The notes beneath the pieces were generated by a model that was given only the letters and a program-made list of their open reading frames with translations, was not told where the DNA came from and did no database searches. Of a DNA stretch of 20,254 bases, positions 1 to 5,943 are shown piece by piece. Each line of letters begins with the position of its first letter. Within the stretch, counting starts at the first letter, position 1. The DNA comes from ZC4RG19 sp017577565 (GTDB taxonomy: Bacteria > Actinomycetota > Acidimicrobiia > Acidimicrobiales > VFJN01): positions 1 to 20,254 of the forward strand of contig VSCH01000050.1 in the NCBI GenBank assembly GCA_047459075.1, read 5' to 3'. The position numbers and the translations under genes are program-made.

Positions 1-45
1 GGCCCGGGGAAGCCTCGGGGGTGCAGACGATCCTGAGGAGGGGAC

Positions 46-1545
46 ATGGGCCAGCGCACCCCCGCCCCGGGCGACCGGTCGACCACCGCATCGGGCGCCC
101 CGGCACCGAGCGACCAGCTCTCGCTGACCGTCGGGCCCGACGGGCCGCTCGTGCTCCACGACGTGCACTTCGTGGAGCAGATGGCGCACTTCAACCGGGA
201 GAAGGTCCCGGAGCGCCAGCCGCACGCCAAGGGCTCGGGCGCCTTCGGGTTCTTCGAGGTCACCGAGGACGTCTCCCAGTTCACCAGGGCGGCGGTGTTC
301 CAGCCCGGCGCCCGGACCGACGTGCTCGTCCGGTTCTCGACCGTCGCCGGCGAGATGGGCAGCCCCGACACGTGGCGCGACGTGCGGGGCTTCGCCGTGC
401 GGTTCTACACGTCCGAGGGCAACTACGACCTCGTCGGCAACAACACGCCGATCTTCTTCGTCCGTGACCCGATGAAGTTCCCGCACTTCATCCGGTCGCA
501 GAAGCGGCTGCCCGACTCGGGCCTGCGGGACAACCACATGCAGTGGGACTTCTGGACCCTCGCCCCGGAGTCCGCCCACCAGGTCACCTACCTCATGGGC
601 GACCGCGGGCTGCCCCGCACCTGGCGTCACATGAACGGCTACGGGTCGCACACCTTCATGTGGGTCAACGCCGGCGGCGAGCGGTTCTGGGTGAAGTACC
701 ACTTCAAGACCGACCTCGGCTGGCAGACCATGACCAACGCCGAGGCGGCCGAGATGGCCGGGCTCGACGCCGACTTCCACCGCCGCGACCTGTTCGAGGC
801 CATCGCCCGGGGCGACCACCCGTCCTGGACGCTCAAGGTCCAGGTCATGCCCTACGACGACGCGCCGGGCTACCGGTTCAACCCCTTCGACCTCACGAAG
901 GTGTGGCCTCACAGCGATCACCCGCTGATCACGGTCGGCCGGCTGGTCCTCACGCGCAACCCGGAGAACCACTTCGCCCAGATCGAGCAGGCGGCCTTCT
1001 CGCCCGGCAACACCGTGCCGGGCATCGGGCTGTCGCCCGACAAGATGTTGCTGGCGCGGTCGTTCGCCTACACCGACGCCCAGCGCAACCGCATCGGGAC
1101 GAACTTCCACCAGCTGCCGGTGAACAAGCCGATCGTGCCGGTCGACACCTACATGTTCGACGGCCACATGGCCTACGAGCACTCGGGCGCGCAGCCCACC
1201 TACGCCCCGAACTCCGGCGGACGCCCGTTCAGCGCCGGTGGTGCCCACCCGGAGGAGTCCTGGGCCGCGGACGGCGACATGGTGCGCGCCGCCTACGAGC
1301 TGCACCCCGAGGACGACGACTTCGGTCAGGCGGGGACGCTGGTGCGCGAGGTGATGGACGACGCCCAGCGCGACCGGCTCGTCGAGCAGGTGGCCGGCAG
1401 CCTCCTGGGCGGCGTGCGGGGCGAGGTGCTGGAGCGGGCGTTCTGGTACTGGCACCAGATCGACCCGGACGTCGGGAAGCGCATCGAGGAGACCGTCCGC
1501 CACGGCGCGGCCCGCGAGCCGGCGGCCGGCATGGGCGAGAGCTGA
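46..1545 (+). CDS. katA: Monofunctional haem catalase
   Basis: This protein should convert hydrogen peroxide to water and oxygen in the cytoplasm. Its 499 residues match small-subunit catalases. The distal haem-pocket His is His60 in PHAKGSGAFG, followed by RFSTVAGE (about 96-103). The catalytic Asn is Asn133 in GNNTPIFFVRD. The proximal haem ligand is Tyr342 in RSFAYTDAQRNRIGTN. All catalytic residues are present and the core looks intact. The ATG at 46 has a strong GAGGAGGGG ribosome site just upstream, and the next gene lies on the other strand 3 bases past the stop. No regulator or promoter is visible in the 45 upstream bases. The family call is very safe. The symbol katA is used for the general type and has not been tested by phylogeny. 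Confidence 0.95.
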   Translation: MGQRTPAPGDRSTTASGAPAPSDQLSLTVGPDGPLVLHDVHFVEQMAHFNREKVPERQPHAKGSGAFGFFEVTEDVSQFTRAAVFQPGARTDVLVRFSTVAGEMGSPDTWRDVRGFAVRFYTSEGNYDLVGNNTPIFFVRDPMKFPHFIRSQKRLPDSGLRDNHMQWDFWTLAPESAHQVTYLMGDRGLPRTWRHMNGYGSHTFMWVNAGGERFWVKYHFKTDLGWQTMTNAEAAEMAGLDADFHRRDLFEAIARGDHPSWTLKVQVMPYDDAPGYRFNPFDLTKVWPHSDHPLITVGRLVLTRNPENHFAQIEQAAFSPGNTVPGIGLSPDKMLLARSFAYTDAQRNRIGTNFHQLPVNKPIVPVDTYMFDGHMAYEHSGAQPTYAPNSGGRPFSAGGAHPEESWAADGDMVRAAYELHPEDDDFGQAGTLVREVMDDAQRDRLVEQVAGSLLGGVRGEVLERAFWYWHQIDPDVGKRIEETVRHGAAREPAAGMGES

Positions 1546-1548
1546 CCC

Positions 1549-1947
1549 TCAGCCCGCCCCGGCCGGGGCGTCGTCGGGTCGCTCCGGCGCCGGCCGGTCC
1601 GCCACCGCCCGCATGTGGGGGTGGCGGCAGAGCGCGACCGCGTCGCCGACCTCGGCGAGCAGAACCTCGGCCTGGCGCAGGAGGTCGACGACAGCGGGGC
1701 TGGCCAGCCGGTAGCGCACGGCCCGCCCCTCCGGCCGGTCGGCGACCAGGCCGCAGCCCTTGAGGCAGGCCAGGTGGCCGGACACGTTCGACTGCGAGGT
1801 GCCCACGGCGGCGACGAGGTCGACGACCCGCCGCTCGCCGTCGAGCAGCTCGGTGAGGATCGCCAGCCGCGTCGGGTCGCCGAACCCCCGGAACATCTGC
1901 GCCGCCACCTCGAGGTCGCGGCGTGCCCTCGCCTCTTGCATCGGCAT
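1549..1947 (-). CDS. ArsR/SmtB-family metal-sensing repressor, CmtR-like
   Basis: A 132-residue winged-helix repressor expected to leave DNA when it binds a metal ion. The N-terminal helix has the family signature FGDPTRLAIL (22-31). The recognition helix is SQSNVSGHLACLKGCGLV (about 51-68). Cys61 and Cys65 in that helix, plus Cys107 near the C-terminus, match the number and spacing of the Cd/Pb ligands of mycobacterial CmtR (Cys57, Cys61, Cys102). The ELCVCDL metal box of ArsR/CadC proteins is absent. The start is the ATG at 1947; a second ATG two codons later is possible. No ribosome site is visible, but a TAACAT -10 box lies exactly six bases upstream, so the mRNA is probably leaderless. 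It diverges from a membrane methyltransferase across 25 bases. Family is sure; Cd/Pb specificity is inferred from the cysteines. Confidence 0.9.
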   Translation of the reverse strand: MPMQEARARRDLEVAAQMFRGFGDPTRLAILTELLDGERRVVDLVAAVGTSQSNVSGHLACLKGCGLVADRPEGRAVRYRLASPAVVDLLRQAEVLLAEVGDAVALCRHPHMRAVADRPAPERPDDAPAGAG

Positions 1948-1956
1948 GCGCCGATG
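1939..1956. promoter_or_regulatory. Palindromic operator over the cmtR-like start
   Basis: CATCGGC and GCCGATG form a perfect 7-bp inverted repeat around ATGC. It covers the start codon of the ArsR-family gene and overlaps its -10 box. Such dyads at the promoter are typical of ArsR-family autoregulation. The palindrome is seen directly; its binding partner is inferred. Confidence 0.6.
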
Positions 1957-1963
1957 TTATCGT
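1954..1963. promoter_or_regulatory. Overlapping divergent -10 boxes
   Basis: On the minus strand TAACAT (1959-1954) lies six bases before the ATG at 1947. On the plus strand TATCGT (1958-1963) lies nine bases before the ATG at 1973. Both fit TANNNT and share bases, so one bound repressor could block both genes. Neither gene has a clear ribosome site, which agrees with leaderless mRNAs. No good -35 box was recognised for either. Confidence 0.45.
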
Positions 1964-1972
1964 CGATGGGCG

Positions 1973-2620
1973 ATGACTTTGCTGGCGCTCCTCCTCTACG
2001 TCGGCTTCGCCGGCGTCGCCTTCGGCTGGCGCACCTGGCTGCAGTGGCGCCGCACCGGGGACACCGGCCTGCGCCTCCACGCCGCGCCGGGCACCGTGCA
2101 GTGGTGGGCGAAGCTCGGGTTCGTCGTGGCGGTCGCCGCCGGGCTCGCCGCCCCGGTGGCCGGGCTGGTCGGCCTGGCCCCGGTCGCGGTCCTCGACCAC
2201 GGGCCGGTGCGGGTGGCGGGCCTCGTCGTCGCCCTGGCCGGCGTCGCCGCCACCACCGCGGCGCAGGTGCAGATGGGGGCGTCGTGGCGCATCGGCGTCG
2301 ACCGCGACGAGCGCACGGCGCTCGTGACCGACGGCATGTTCGCCCTCGTCCGCAACCCGATCTTCTCGGCGATGCTCGTCACCGCGGTCGGCCTCACGCT
2401 CATGGTCGGCAACGTCGTGTCGCTCGTCGGGCTGGCCGCACTCGTCGGTGCGCTCGAGGTGCAGGTCCGCCTGGTCGAGGAGCCCTACCTGCTGACCGTG
2501 CACGGCGAGGCCTACGCCCGCTACGCCGCCCGGGTCGGTCGCTTCGTCCCCGGCCTCGGCCGCCTCCGGCGCCGGCCCCGGGTCGCGTCGCCCGGGTCGA
2601 CCGCCCCTTCCGCCTCCTGA
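1973..2620 (+). CDS. Membrane methyltransferase, isoprenylcysteine carboxyl methyltransferase (ICMT/PEMT) family
   Basis: A 215-residue integral membrane protein, probably using S-adenosylmethionine. Hydrophobic segments lie at about 1-18, 46-72, 79-98 and 131-163. The C-terminal family signature is clear: GMFALVRNPIF (121-131), then a conserved EEP (169-171), HGEAYARYAARVGRFVP (177-193) and a basic tail. The frame is open further upstream, but the ATG at 1973 begins the first membrane helix and avoids running into the divergent repressor gene. Bacterial members of this family have various or unknown substrates and there is no prenylation gene nearby, so the substrate cannot be named. Divergence from a CmtR-like repressor suggests metal-responsive expression, which is inference. 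Confidence 0.82.
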   Translation: MTLLALLLYVGFAGVAFGWRTWLQWRRTGDTGLRLHAAPGTVQWWAKLGFVVAVAAGLAAPVAGLVGLAPVAVLDHGPVRVAGLVVALAGVAATTAAQVQMGASWRIGVDRDERTALVTDGMFALVRNPIFSAMLVTAVGLTLMVGNVVSLVGLAALVGALEVQVRLVEEPYLLTVHGEAYARYAARVGRFVPGLGRLRRRPRVASPGSTAPSAS

Positions 2621-2630
2621 GCCGGGGGGT

Positions 2631-2636
2631 TACGGT
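2631..2636 (+). promoter_or_regulatory. Possible -10 box of the alcohol dehydrogenase gene
   Basis: TACGGT lies 48 bases before the dehydrogenase ATG. It is the same hexamer found just before the VOC gene at 5313. Here a leader of about 40 bases with a GAGGAGGG ribosome site would follow. GC-rich inverted arms in this stretch (2637-2642 with 2660-2665) could fold. The evidence is motif similarity only. Confidence 0.3.
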
Positions 2637-2684
2637 GAGCGCGCGCCATCGCGCGGCGGGCGCTCGACCCGAGGAGGGACGGTC

Positions 2685-3782
2685 ATGGCCACTGCAGCGG
2701 TGCTGTCCGGCGTGGACGCCACCTTCGAGGTGACGGAGGTCGACGTCGGCGAGCCGGGGCCCGGGGAGGTCCGCGTGCGGATCGCCGGTACCGGGGTCTG
2801 CCACACCGACCAGGTCGTGCGCGAGGGCTCGTACCCCTACGAGTTCCCCGCCGTCCTCGGGCACGAGGGCGCCGGCGTCGTCGAGGCCGTCGGCCCCGGG
2901 GTCACCGGCATCGAGGAGGGCGACCACGTCGTCCTGTCCTTCAACTCGTGCGGCCGGTGCCGGCCCTGCCTGTCCGGCCACCCGGCCTACTGCGACGACT
3001 TCTTCTTCCTGAACTTCGGCGGCCGGCGCCACGACGGGAGCACCGCCTTCTCGCGCTCGGGCGAGCCGGTGGGGTCGCACTTCTTCGGCCAGTCGTCGTT
3101 CGCCTCGACGACGATCGCGTCGAGCCGGTCGGTCGTGAAGGTCCGGGACGACGTCGACCTCGCGGTGCTGGGCCCGCTCGGCTGCGGCATCCAGACCGGT
3201 GCCGGCACCGTGCTCAACGCGCTCGACCCCGAGCCGGGATCGAGCGTCGCCATCTTCGGCGCCGGTGCCGTCGGTCTGGCCGGGCTGCTCGCGGCCGTGG
3301 TCGCGGGGGCGACGACGATCGTCGCGGTCGACCTCCACGACGAGCGCCTGGCCCTGGCGGGCGAGCTCGGCGCCACCCACACGGTGTCGGCGCGGCGCGA
3401 CGACGTCGTGGCGGCCGTCGACGACGCGACGGGCGGCGGTGTGCAGTACGCCGTGGACACGACGGGCGTCCCCGCCGTCGTCCGGCAGGCGTTCGACTGC
3501 CTGGCCGCGCAGGGGCGCCTGGCGCTGGTCGCCGCGGCCGCTCCCGGCACCGAGGTGTCCCTCGAGGTGGGGGCCTCGCTCGTCAAGGGCTGGCAGGTGC
3601 AGACGGTCGTCGAGGGCGACGCCGTGCCCCAGGACTTCATCCCCCGCCTGATCGACCTGTGGGACGCGGGGCTGTTCCCCTTCGACGAGCTGGTGCGGAC
3701 CTACCCGTTCGACCAGATCGACCGCGCCTTCGCGGACTCGGCCTCCGGCGAGACCATCAAGCCCGTCCTGCGCTTCGACTGA
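2685..3782 (+). CDS. Zinc-dependent NAD alcohol dehydrogenase, aryl-alcohol dehydrogenase-like
   Basis: A 365-residue medium-chain dehydrogenase expected to oxidise a primary or aromatic alcohol to the aldehyde, or the reverse. Catalytic zinc ligands are Cys39 (GVCHTD), His60 with Glu61 (GHEGAG), and Cys167 (GPLGCGIQTG). The structural zinc site is Cys89, Cys92, Cys95 and Cys103. The Rossmann motif GAGAVGLAG starts at 192, and Asp216 at the end of the second strand favours NAD over NADP. The segment FFGQSSFAS (133-141) is typical of the benzyl/aryl-alcohol dehydrogenase branch. The ATG at 2685 follows a strong GAGGAGGG. It appears to be transcribed alone, with 187 bases before the next gene. 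Family is certain; the natural substrate is not known. Confidence 0.93.
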   Translation: MATAAVLSGVDATFEVTEVDVGEPGPGEVRVRIAGTGVCHTDQVVREGSYPYEFPAVLGHEGAGVVEAVGPGVTGIEEGDHVVLSFNSCGRCRPCLSGHPAYCDDFFFLNFGGRRHDGSTAFSRSGEPVGSHFFGQSSFASTTIASSRSVVKVRDDVDLAVLGPLGCGIQTGAGTVLNALDPEPGSSVAIFGAGAVGLAGLLAAVVAGATTIVAVDLHDERLALAGELGATHTVSARRDDVVAAVDDATGGGVQYAVDTTGVPAVVRQAFDCLAAQGRLALVAAAAPGTEVSLEVGASLVKGWQVQTVVEGDAVPQDFIPRLIDLWDAGLFPFDELVRTYPFDQIDRAFADSASGETIKPVLRFD

Positions 3783-3969
3783 CGGCGCCGGCGGTCAGGT
3801 GGAGCGCGCGCCGGCGCGGGTGACGGGCCGGTCGAGGGCGCCCACGTGCCGCCCGACGGCCCGCCGGCGACGGGACCCTCCTGTTGCCGGGTGCGGGCCC
3901 GCCGGTGACATCCTGAGCCCGACCGTCCGCCCGGCGCACCCGGGCGCCACGATCGCCAGGAGGAACCAC

Positions 3970-4545
3970 GTGAGCGACGTCGTGATCATCGGCGGAGGGC
4001 CCGCCGGGGCCAGCGCGGCCATCTTCACCGCCCGGGCCGGCCTGTCGACCGTCGTGGTCGACGAGGACAAGGGGATCACCCGGCGGGCCGAGGTGAACAA
4101 CCACCTCGGGCTGCCCGAGGGCATCAGCGGGCCGGAGCTCGTCGCCCGCGGCCGCGAGCACGCCGAGAAGTCCGGTGCGACCTGGATCGAGGGCGCGGCC
4201 GAGGCCGTCGAGGGCAGTGCCGGCGCCTTCACCGTCCGGCTCGCCGACGGCCGGGAGCTCACCGCCGCCCACGTCATCCTCGCCACCGGCACGAGCGTCA
4301 AGCTCGCCGAGGCCGCCGGCGTCGCCACCGTCCCGGGGACCGAGCCCCGCATCAAGCAGATCGTGTCCGTCGACGCCGACGGCCGGACCTCGGTGCCGGG
4401 CATCTGGGCCGCGGGCACCGTCGCGGGCGTCAGCGTCCACACGATCATCACCGCCGGCGACGGGGCCCGGGTGGCGATCAACGTCATCAGCGAGGTGCGG
4501 GGCGAGCGCCACGTCGACCACGACGTCCTCCCCGCCGCCGGGTGA
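3970..4545 (+). CDS. Minimal thioredoxin-reductase-like FAD-binding protein
   Basis: A 191-residue protein with only an FAD-binding Rossmann fold. The dinucleotide motif GGGPAG is at 8-13. A second FAD-fold strand, VILATG, is at 102-107, and the C-terminal GIWAAGTVAG (144-153) aligns with GxxAAGDxxx of thioredoxin reductases. It lacks the NADPH-binding insert of full-length enzymes (about 310 residues) and has no cysteine at all, so it cannot carry out CxxC disulfide chemistry. The usual FAD-contacting Asp of the last motif is Thr150 here. The GTG start at 3970 follows AGGAGG (3958-3963); the frame is open upstream but lacks a fold there. Its stop codon is close to the DNA glycosylase gene, perhaps in an operon. 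Role unknown: an oxidoreductase with a separate partner, or a flavin-binding sensor. Confidence 0.85.
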   Translation: MSDVVIIGGGPAGASAAIFTARAGLSTVVVDEDKGITRRAEVNNHLGLPEGISGPELVARGREHAEKSGATWIEGAAEAVEGSAGAFTVRLADGRELTAAHVILATGTSVKLAEAAGVATVPGTEPRIKQIVSVDADGRTSVPGIWAAGTVAGVSVHTIITAGDGARVAINVISEVRGERHVDHDVLPAAG

Positions 4546-4577
4546 CCGGGGCGGGCCGTGGCGGCGGTGGCGCGCCC

Positions 4578-5273
4578 GTGAGCGCGCTGGCGGACGAGGT
4601 CGTCGCGCGGCTGCGCGCCGCCTACGAGCCCGCCGCCGACCCCGAGCGGGCGGCGGGCGCCGCGGCCTACATGCGCCACCAGTTCCCGTTCCTCGGGATC
4701 GCGACGCCCGAGCGGCGGCGGCTGACCCGCGCCGCGCTGCGCGACCTCCCGGCCCCCACCGAGGAGGAGCTGGCCGCCGTCGCCCGGGCGCTGTGGGCCC
4801 AGCCGGAGCGCGAGTTCCAGCACACCGGTGCCGACTACCTCCGCCGCCACGTCGGGGTGGCCGGCCCCGGGTTCGTCGAGGTGGTCCACGAGCTGGTCAC
4901 CACCAAGGCGTGGTGGGACACGGTGGACGCCCTGGCCGCCCACACCGCCGGGCCGCTCGTGCGGTCCCACCCCTCGCTGGTCGCCACGATGGACCGCTGG
5001 GTCGCCGACGACCACCTCTGGGTGGCCCGCACCGCCCTGCTGCACCAGCTCACCGCCAAGCACGAGACCGACGCCGAGCGGCTCTTCCGCTACTGCCGGC
5101 TGCGGGCCGGCGACCGCGAGTTCTTCATCCGCAAGGCGATCGGGTGGGCGCTGCGGACGTACGCGGCGGTGGCGCCCGACGCCGTCGAGCGCTTCGTCGA
5201 GGCGACGCCGGCGCTGTCGCCGCTGTCGGTCCGGGAGGCGATGCGGGGCGTGGCCCGGGCCCGGGCGGGCTGA
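4578..5273 (+). CDS. DNA alkylation repair protein, AlkD-like DNA glycosylase
   Basis: A 231-residue HEAT-like repeat protein expected to excise bulky or cationic alkylated purines. The DNA-cleft residues of Bacillus cereus AlkD (Trp109, Asp113, Arg148, Trp187) have counterparts: Trp113 and Asp117 in KAWWDTVD, Arg151 in LWVARTALL, and Trp190 in FFIRKAIGWALR. The N-terminus, with AAYMRHQFPFLGI (29-41), is typical. I chose the GTG at 4578 because MSALADEV matches the usual family beginning. A GTG at 4542 is also in frame, would overlap the flavoprotein stop codon and would add 12 Gly-rich residues. No strong ribosome site supports either. It sits between a flavoprotein and a VOC protein on the same strand, perhaps a small stress-related cluster. 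Confidence 0.9.
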   Translation: MSALADEVVARLRAAYEPAADPERAAGAAAYMRHQFPFLGIATPERRRLTRAALRDLPAPTEEELAAVARALWAQPEREFQHTGADYLRRHVGVAGPGFVEVVHELVTTKAWWDTVDALAAHTAGPLVRSHPSLVATMDRWVADDHLWVARTALLHQLTAKHETDAERLFRYCRLRAGDREFFIRKAIGWALRTYAAVAPDAVERFVEATPALSPLSVREAMRGVARARAG

Positions 5274-5300
5274 CCGGGGGTGCCCACCACGGCCGGTGGC

Positions 5301-5306
5301 TACGGT
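5301..5306 (+). promoter_or_regulatory. -10 box for leaderless VOC gene
   Basis: TACGGT fits TANNNT and lies exactly six bases before the ATG at 5313, the spacing expected for transcription starting at the start codon. There is no ribosome site in between. The same geometry recurs before the genes at 1947, 5944 and 10080. Confidence 0.5.
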
Positions 5307-5312
5307 GTGACG

Positions 5313-5702
5313 ATGATCACGTCCATCCACATGCTCGTCTACTCCGACGACGCCCCGGCGACGCGGGCGTTCCTGCGGGACGTGCTGGGCTTCCCCTACG
5401 TCGAGGACGCCGGCACCGAGGAGGGCTGGCTGATCTTCGGCACCGGGCCGAGCGAGCTCGGCGTGCACCCGACCCACTCGGTGTGGGAGGGCAGGGTGTA
5501 CGACGCGCCGCGGCACCACGAGATCGCGTTCATGTGCGACGACCTCGAGGCGACCATGCGCGAGCTCGAGGCCAAGGGCGCCACCTTCACCGGCGGCGTC
5601 CAGGACCAGGGCTACGGCCTGGTCACGATGCTCGAGGTCCCCGGCGCCGACCCGATCATGCTCTACGAGCCCCGCCACGAGGTCGCCCACCCCCTCGCCT
5701 GA
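5313..5702 (+). CDS. VOC (glyoxalase/bleomycin-resistance fold) protein
   Basis: A single-domain 129-residue VOC protein with paired beta-alpha-beta-beta-beta units. The first unit opens with ITSIHMLVYSDD (2-13) and FLRDVLGFPYVED (20-32); the second has HHEIAFMCDDLEATMRELEAKGA (68-90), and the last strand is DPIMLYEP. Candidate metal ligands are His6, His69 and Glu119. Members include glyoxalase I, extradiol dioxygenases and drug-binding proteins, and the sequence does not pick one. The ATG at 5313 is preferred over an upstream GTG at 5280 because the fold begins there and a -10 box sits six bases upstream. The gene ends at 5702; two palindromic repeats follow it. Family is certain, function unknown. 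Confidence 0.87.
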   Translation: MITSIHMLVYSDDAPATRAFLRDVLGFPYVEDAGTEEGWLIFGTGPSELGVHPTHSVWEGRVYDAPRHHEIAFMCDDLEATMRELEAKGATFTGGVQDQGYGLVTMLEVPGADPIMLYEPRHEVAHPLA

Positions 5703-5754
5703 GGCGCGACGGGCGGCGGTGTGCTGGCGGCAGGCCCGGGCCGGTGCGGCCGGC

Positions 5755-5807
5755 CCGTTCTGGCGTCCGTCAGGTGCCGATGCGCGCGTGAGAGACGCCG
5801 GAAGCCG
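5755..5807. repeat. Palindromic repeat element, copy 1 (degenerate)
   Basis: CCGTTCTGGCGTC (5755-5767), a 26-base middle, then GACGCCGGAAGCCG (5794-5807). The left arm is identical to that of copy 2; the right arm is only partly complementary. The middle agrees with copy 2 at about 17 of 26 positions. It looks like a decayed copy of a small mobile or REP-like palindrome. Confidence 0.65.
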
Positions 5808-5836
5808 CGTGGCGCGGTGTCCGGCCAGCCTCCCGC

Positions 5837-5888
5837 CCGTTCTGGCGTCTGTGAGGTGGTGACGTGCTGGTGAGGGACGCCAGAACGG
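5837..5888. repeat. Palindromic repeat element, copy 2 (intact)
   Basis: CCGTTCTGGCGTC (5837-5849) and GACGCCAGAACGG (5876-5888) form a perfect 13-bp inverted repeat around a 26-base middle. A transcript would fold into a stable stem-loop, so it might also end transcription of the VOC gene. No U-tract follows. Together with copy 1, 82 bases away, it looks like a dispersed element; no transposase is nearby. Confidence 0.7.
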
Positions 5889-5918
5889 CGAGTGGCGGGC
5901 GTGCGCCGGGCGGCGGCC

Positions 5919-5943
5919 GGGCCTAATGGATTACATTAGGCCC
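5919..5943. promoter_or_regulatory. Perfect 10-5-10 palindrome at the hydrolase start (operator)
   Basis: GGGCCTAATG and CATTAGGCCC are perfectly complementary around GATTA. The palindrome ends at the base before the GTG start codon and contains the candidate -10 box. It is AT-rich in its core, unlike its surroundings. Its place and symmetry fit an operator for a dimeric repressor. The TetR gene downstream carries a different palindrome, so the partner is not known. Confidence 0.7.
5932..5937 (+). promoter_or_regulatory. -10 box for leaderless hydrolase gene
   Basis: TACATT fits TANNNT and lies exactly six bases before the GTG at 5944. It is wholly inside the palindrome, so any protein bound there would block transcription. 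This position is the main reason for choosing GTG 5944 as the start. Confidence 0.5.

Noticed and set aside
3783..3969. Gap before the flavoprotein gene, checked for a small gene and a promoter (TTGCCG at 3884, TGACAT at 3906)
   Set aside because: No small frame with a ribosome site and plausible composition was found, and the promoter match is too weak to list.
3795..5690. Minus-strand open frame of about 630 codons opposite the flavoprotein, AlkD and VOC genes
   Set aside because: The plus strand has three well-conserved proteins here; the antisense product is compositionally biased and has no motifs.
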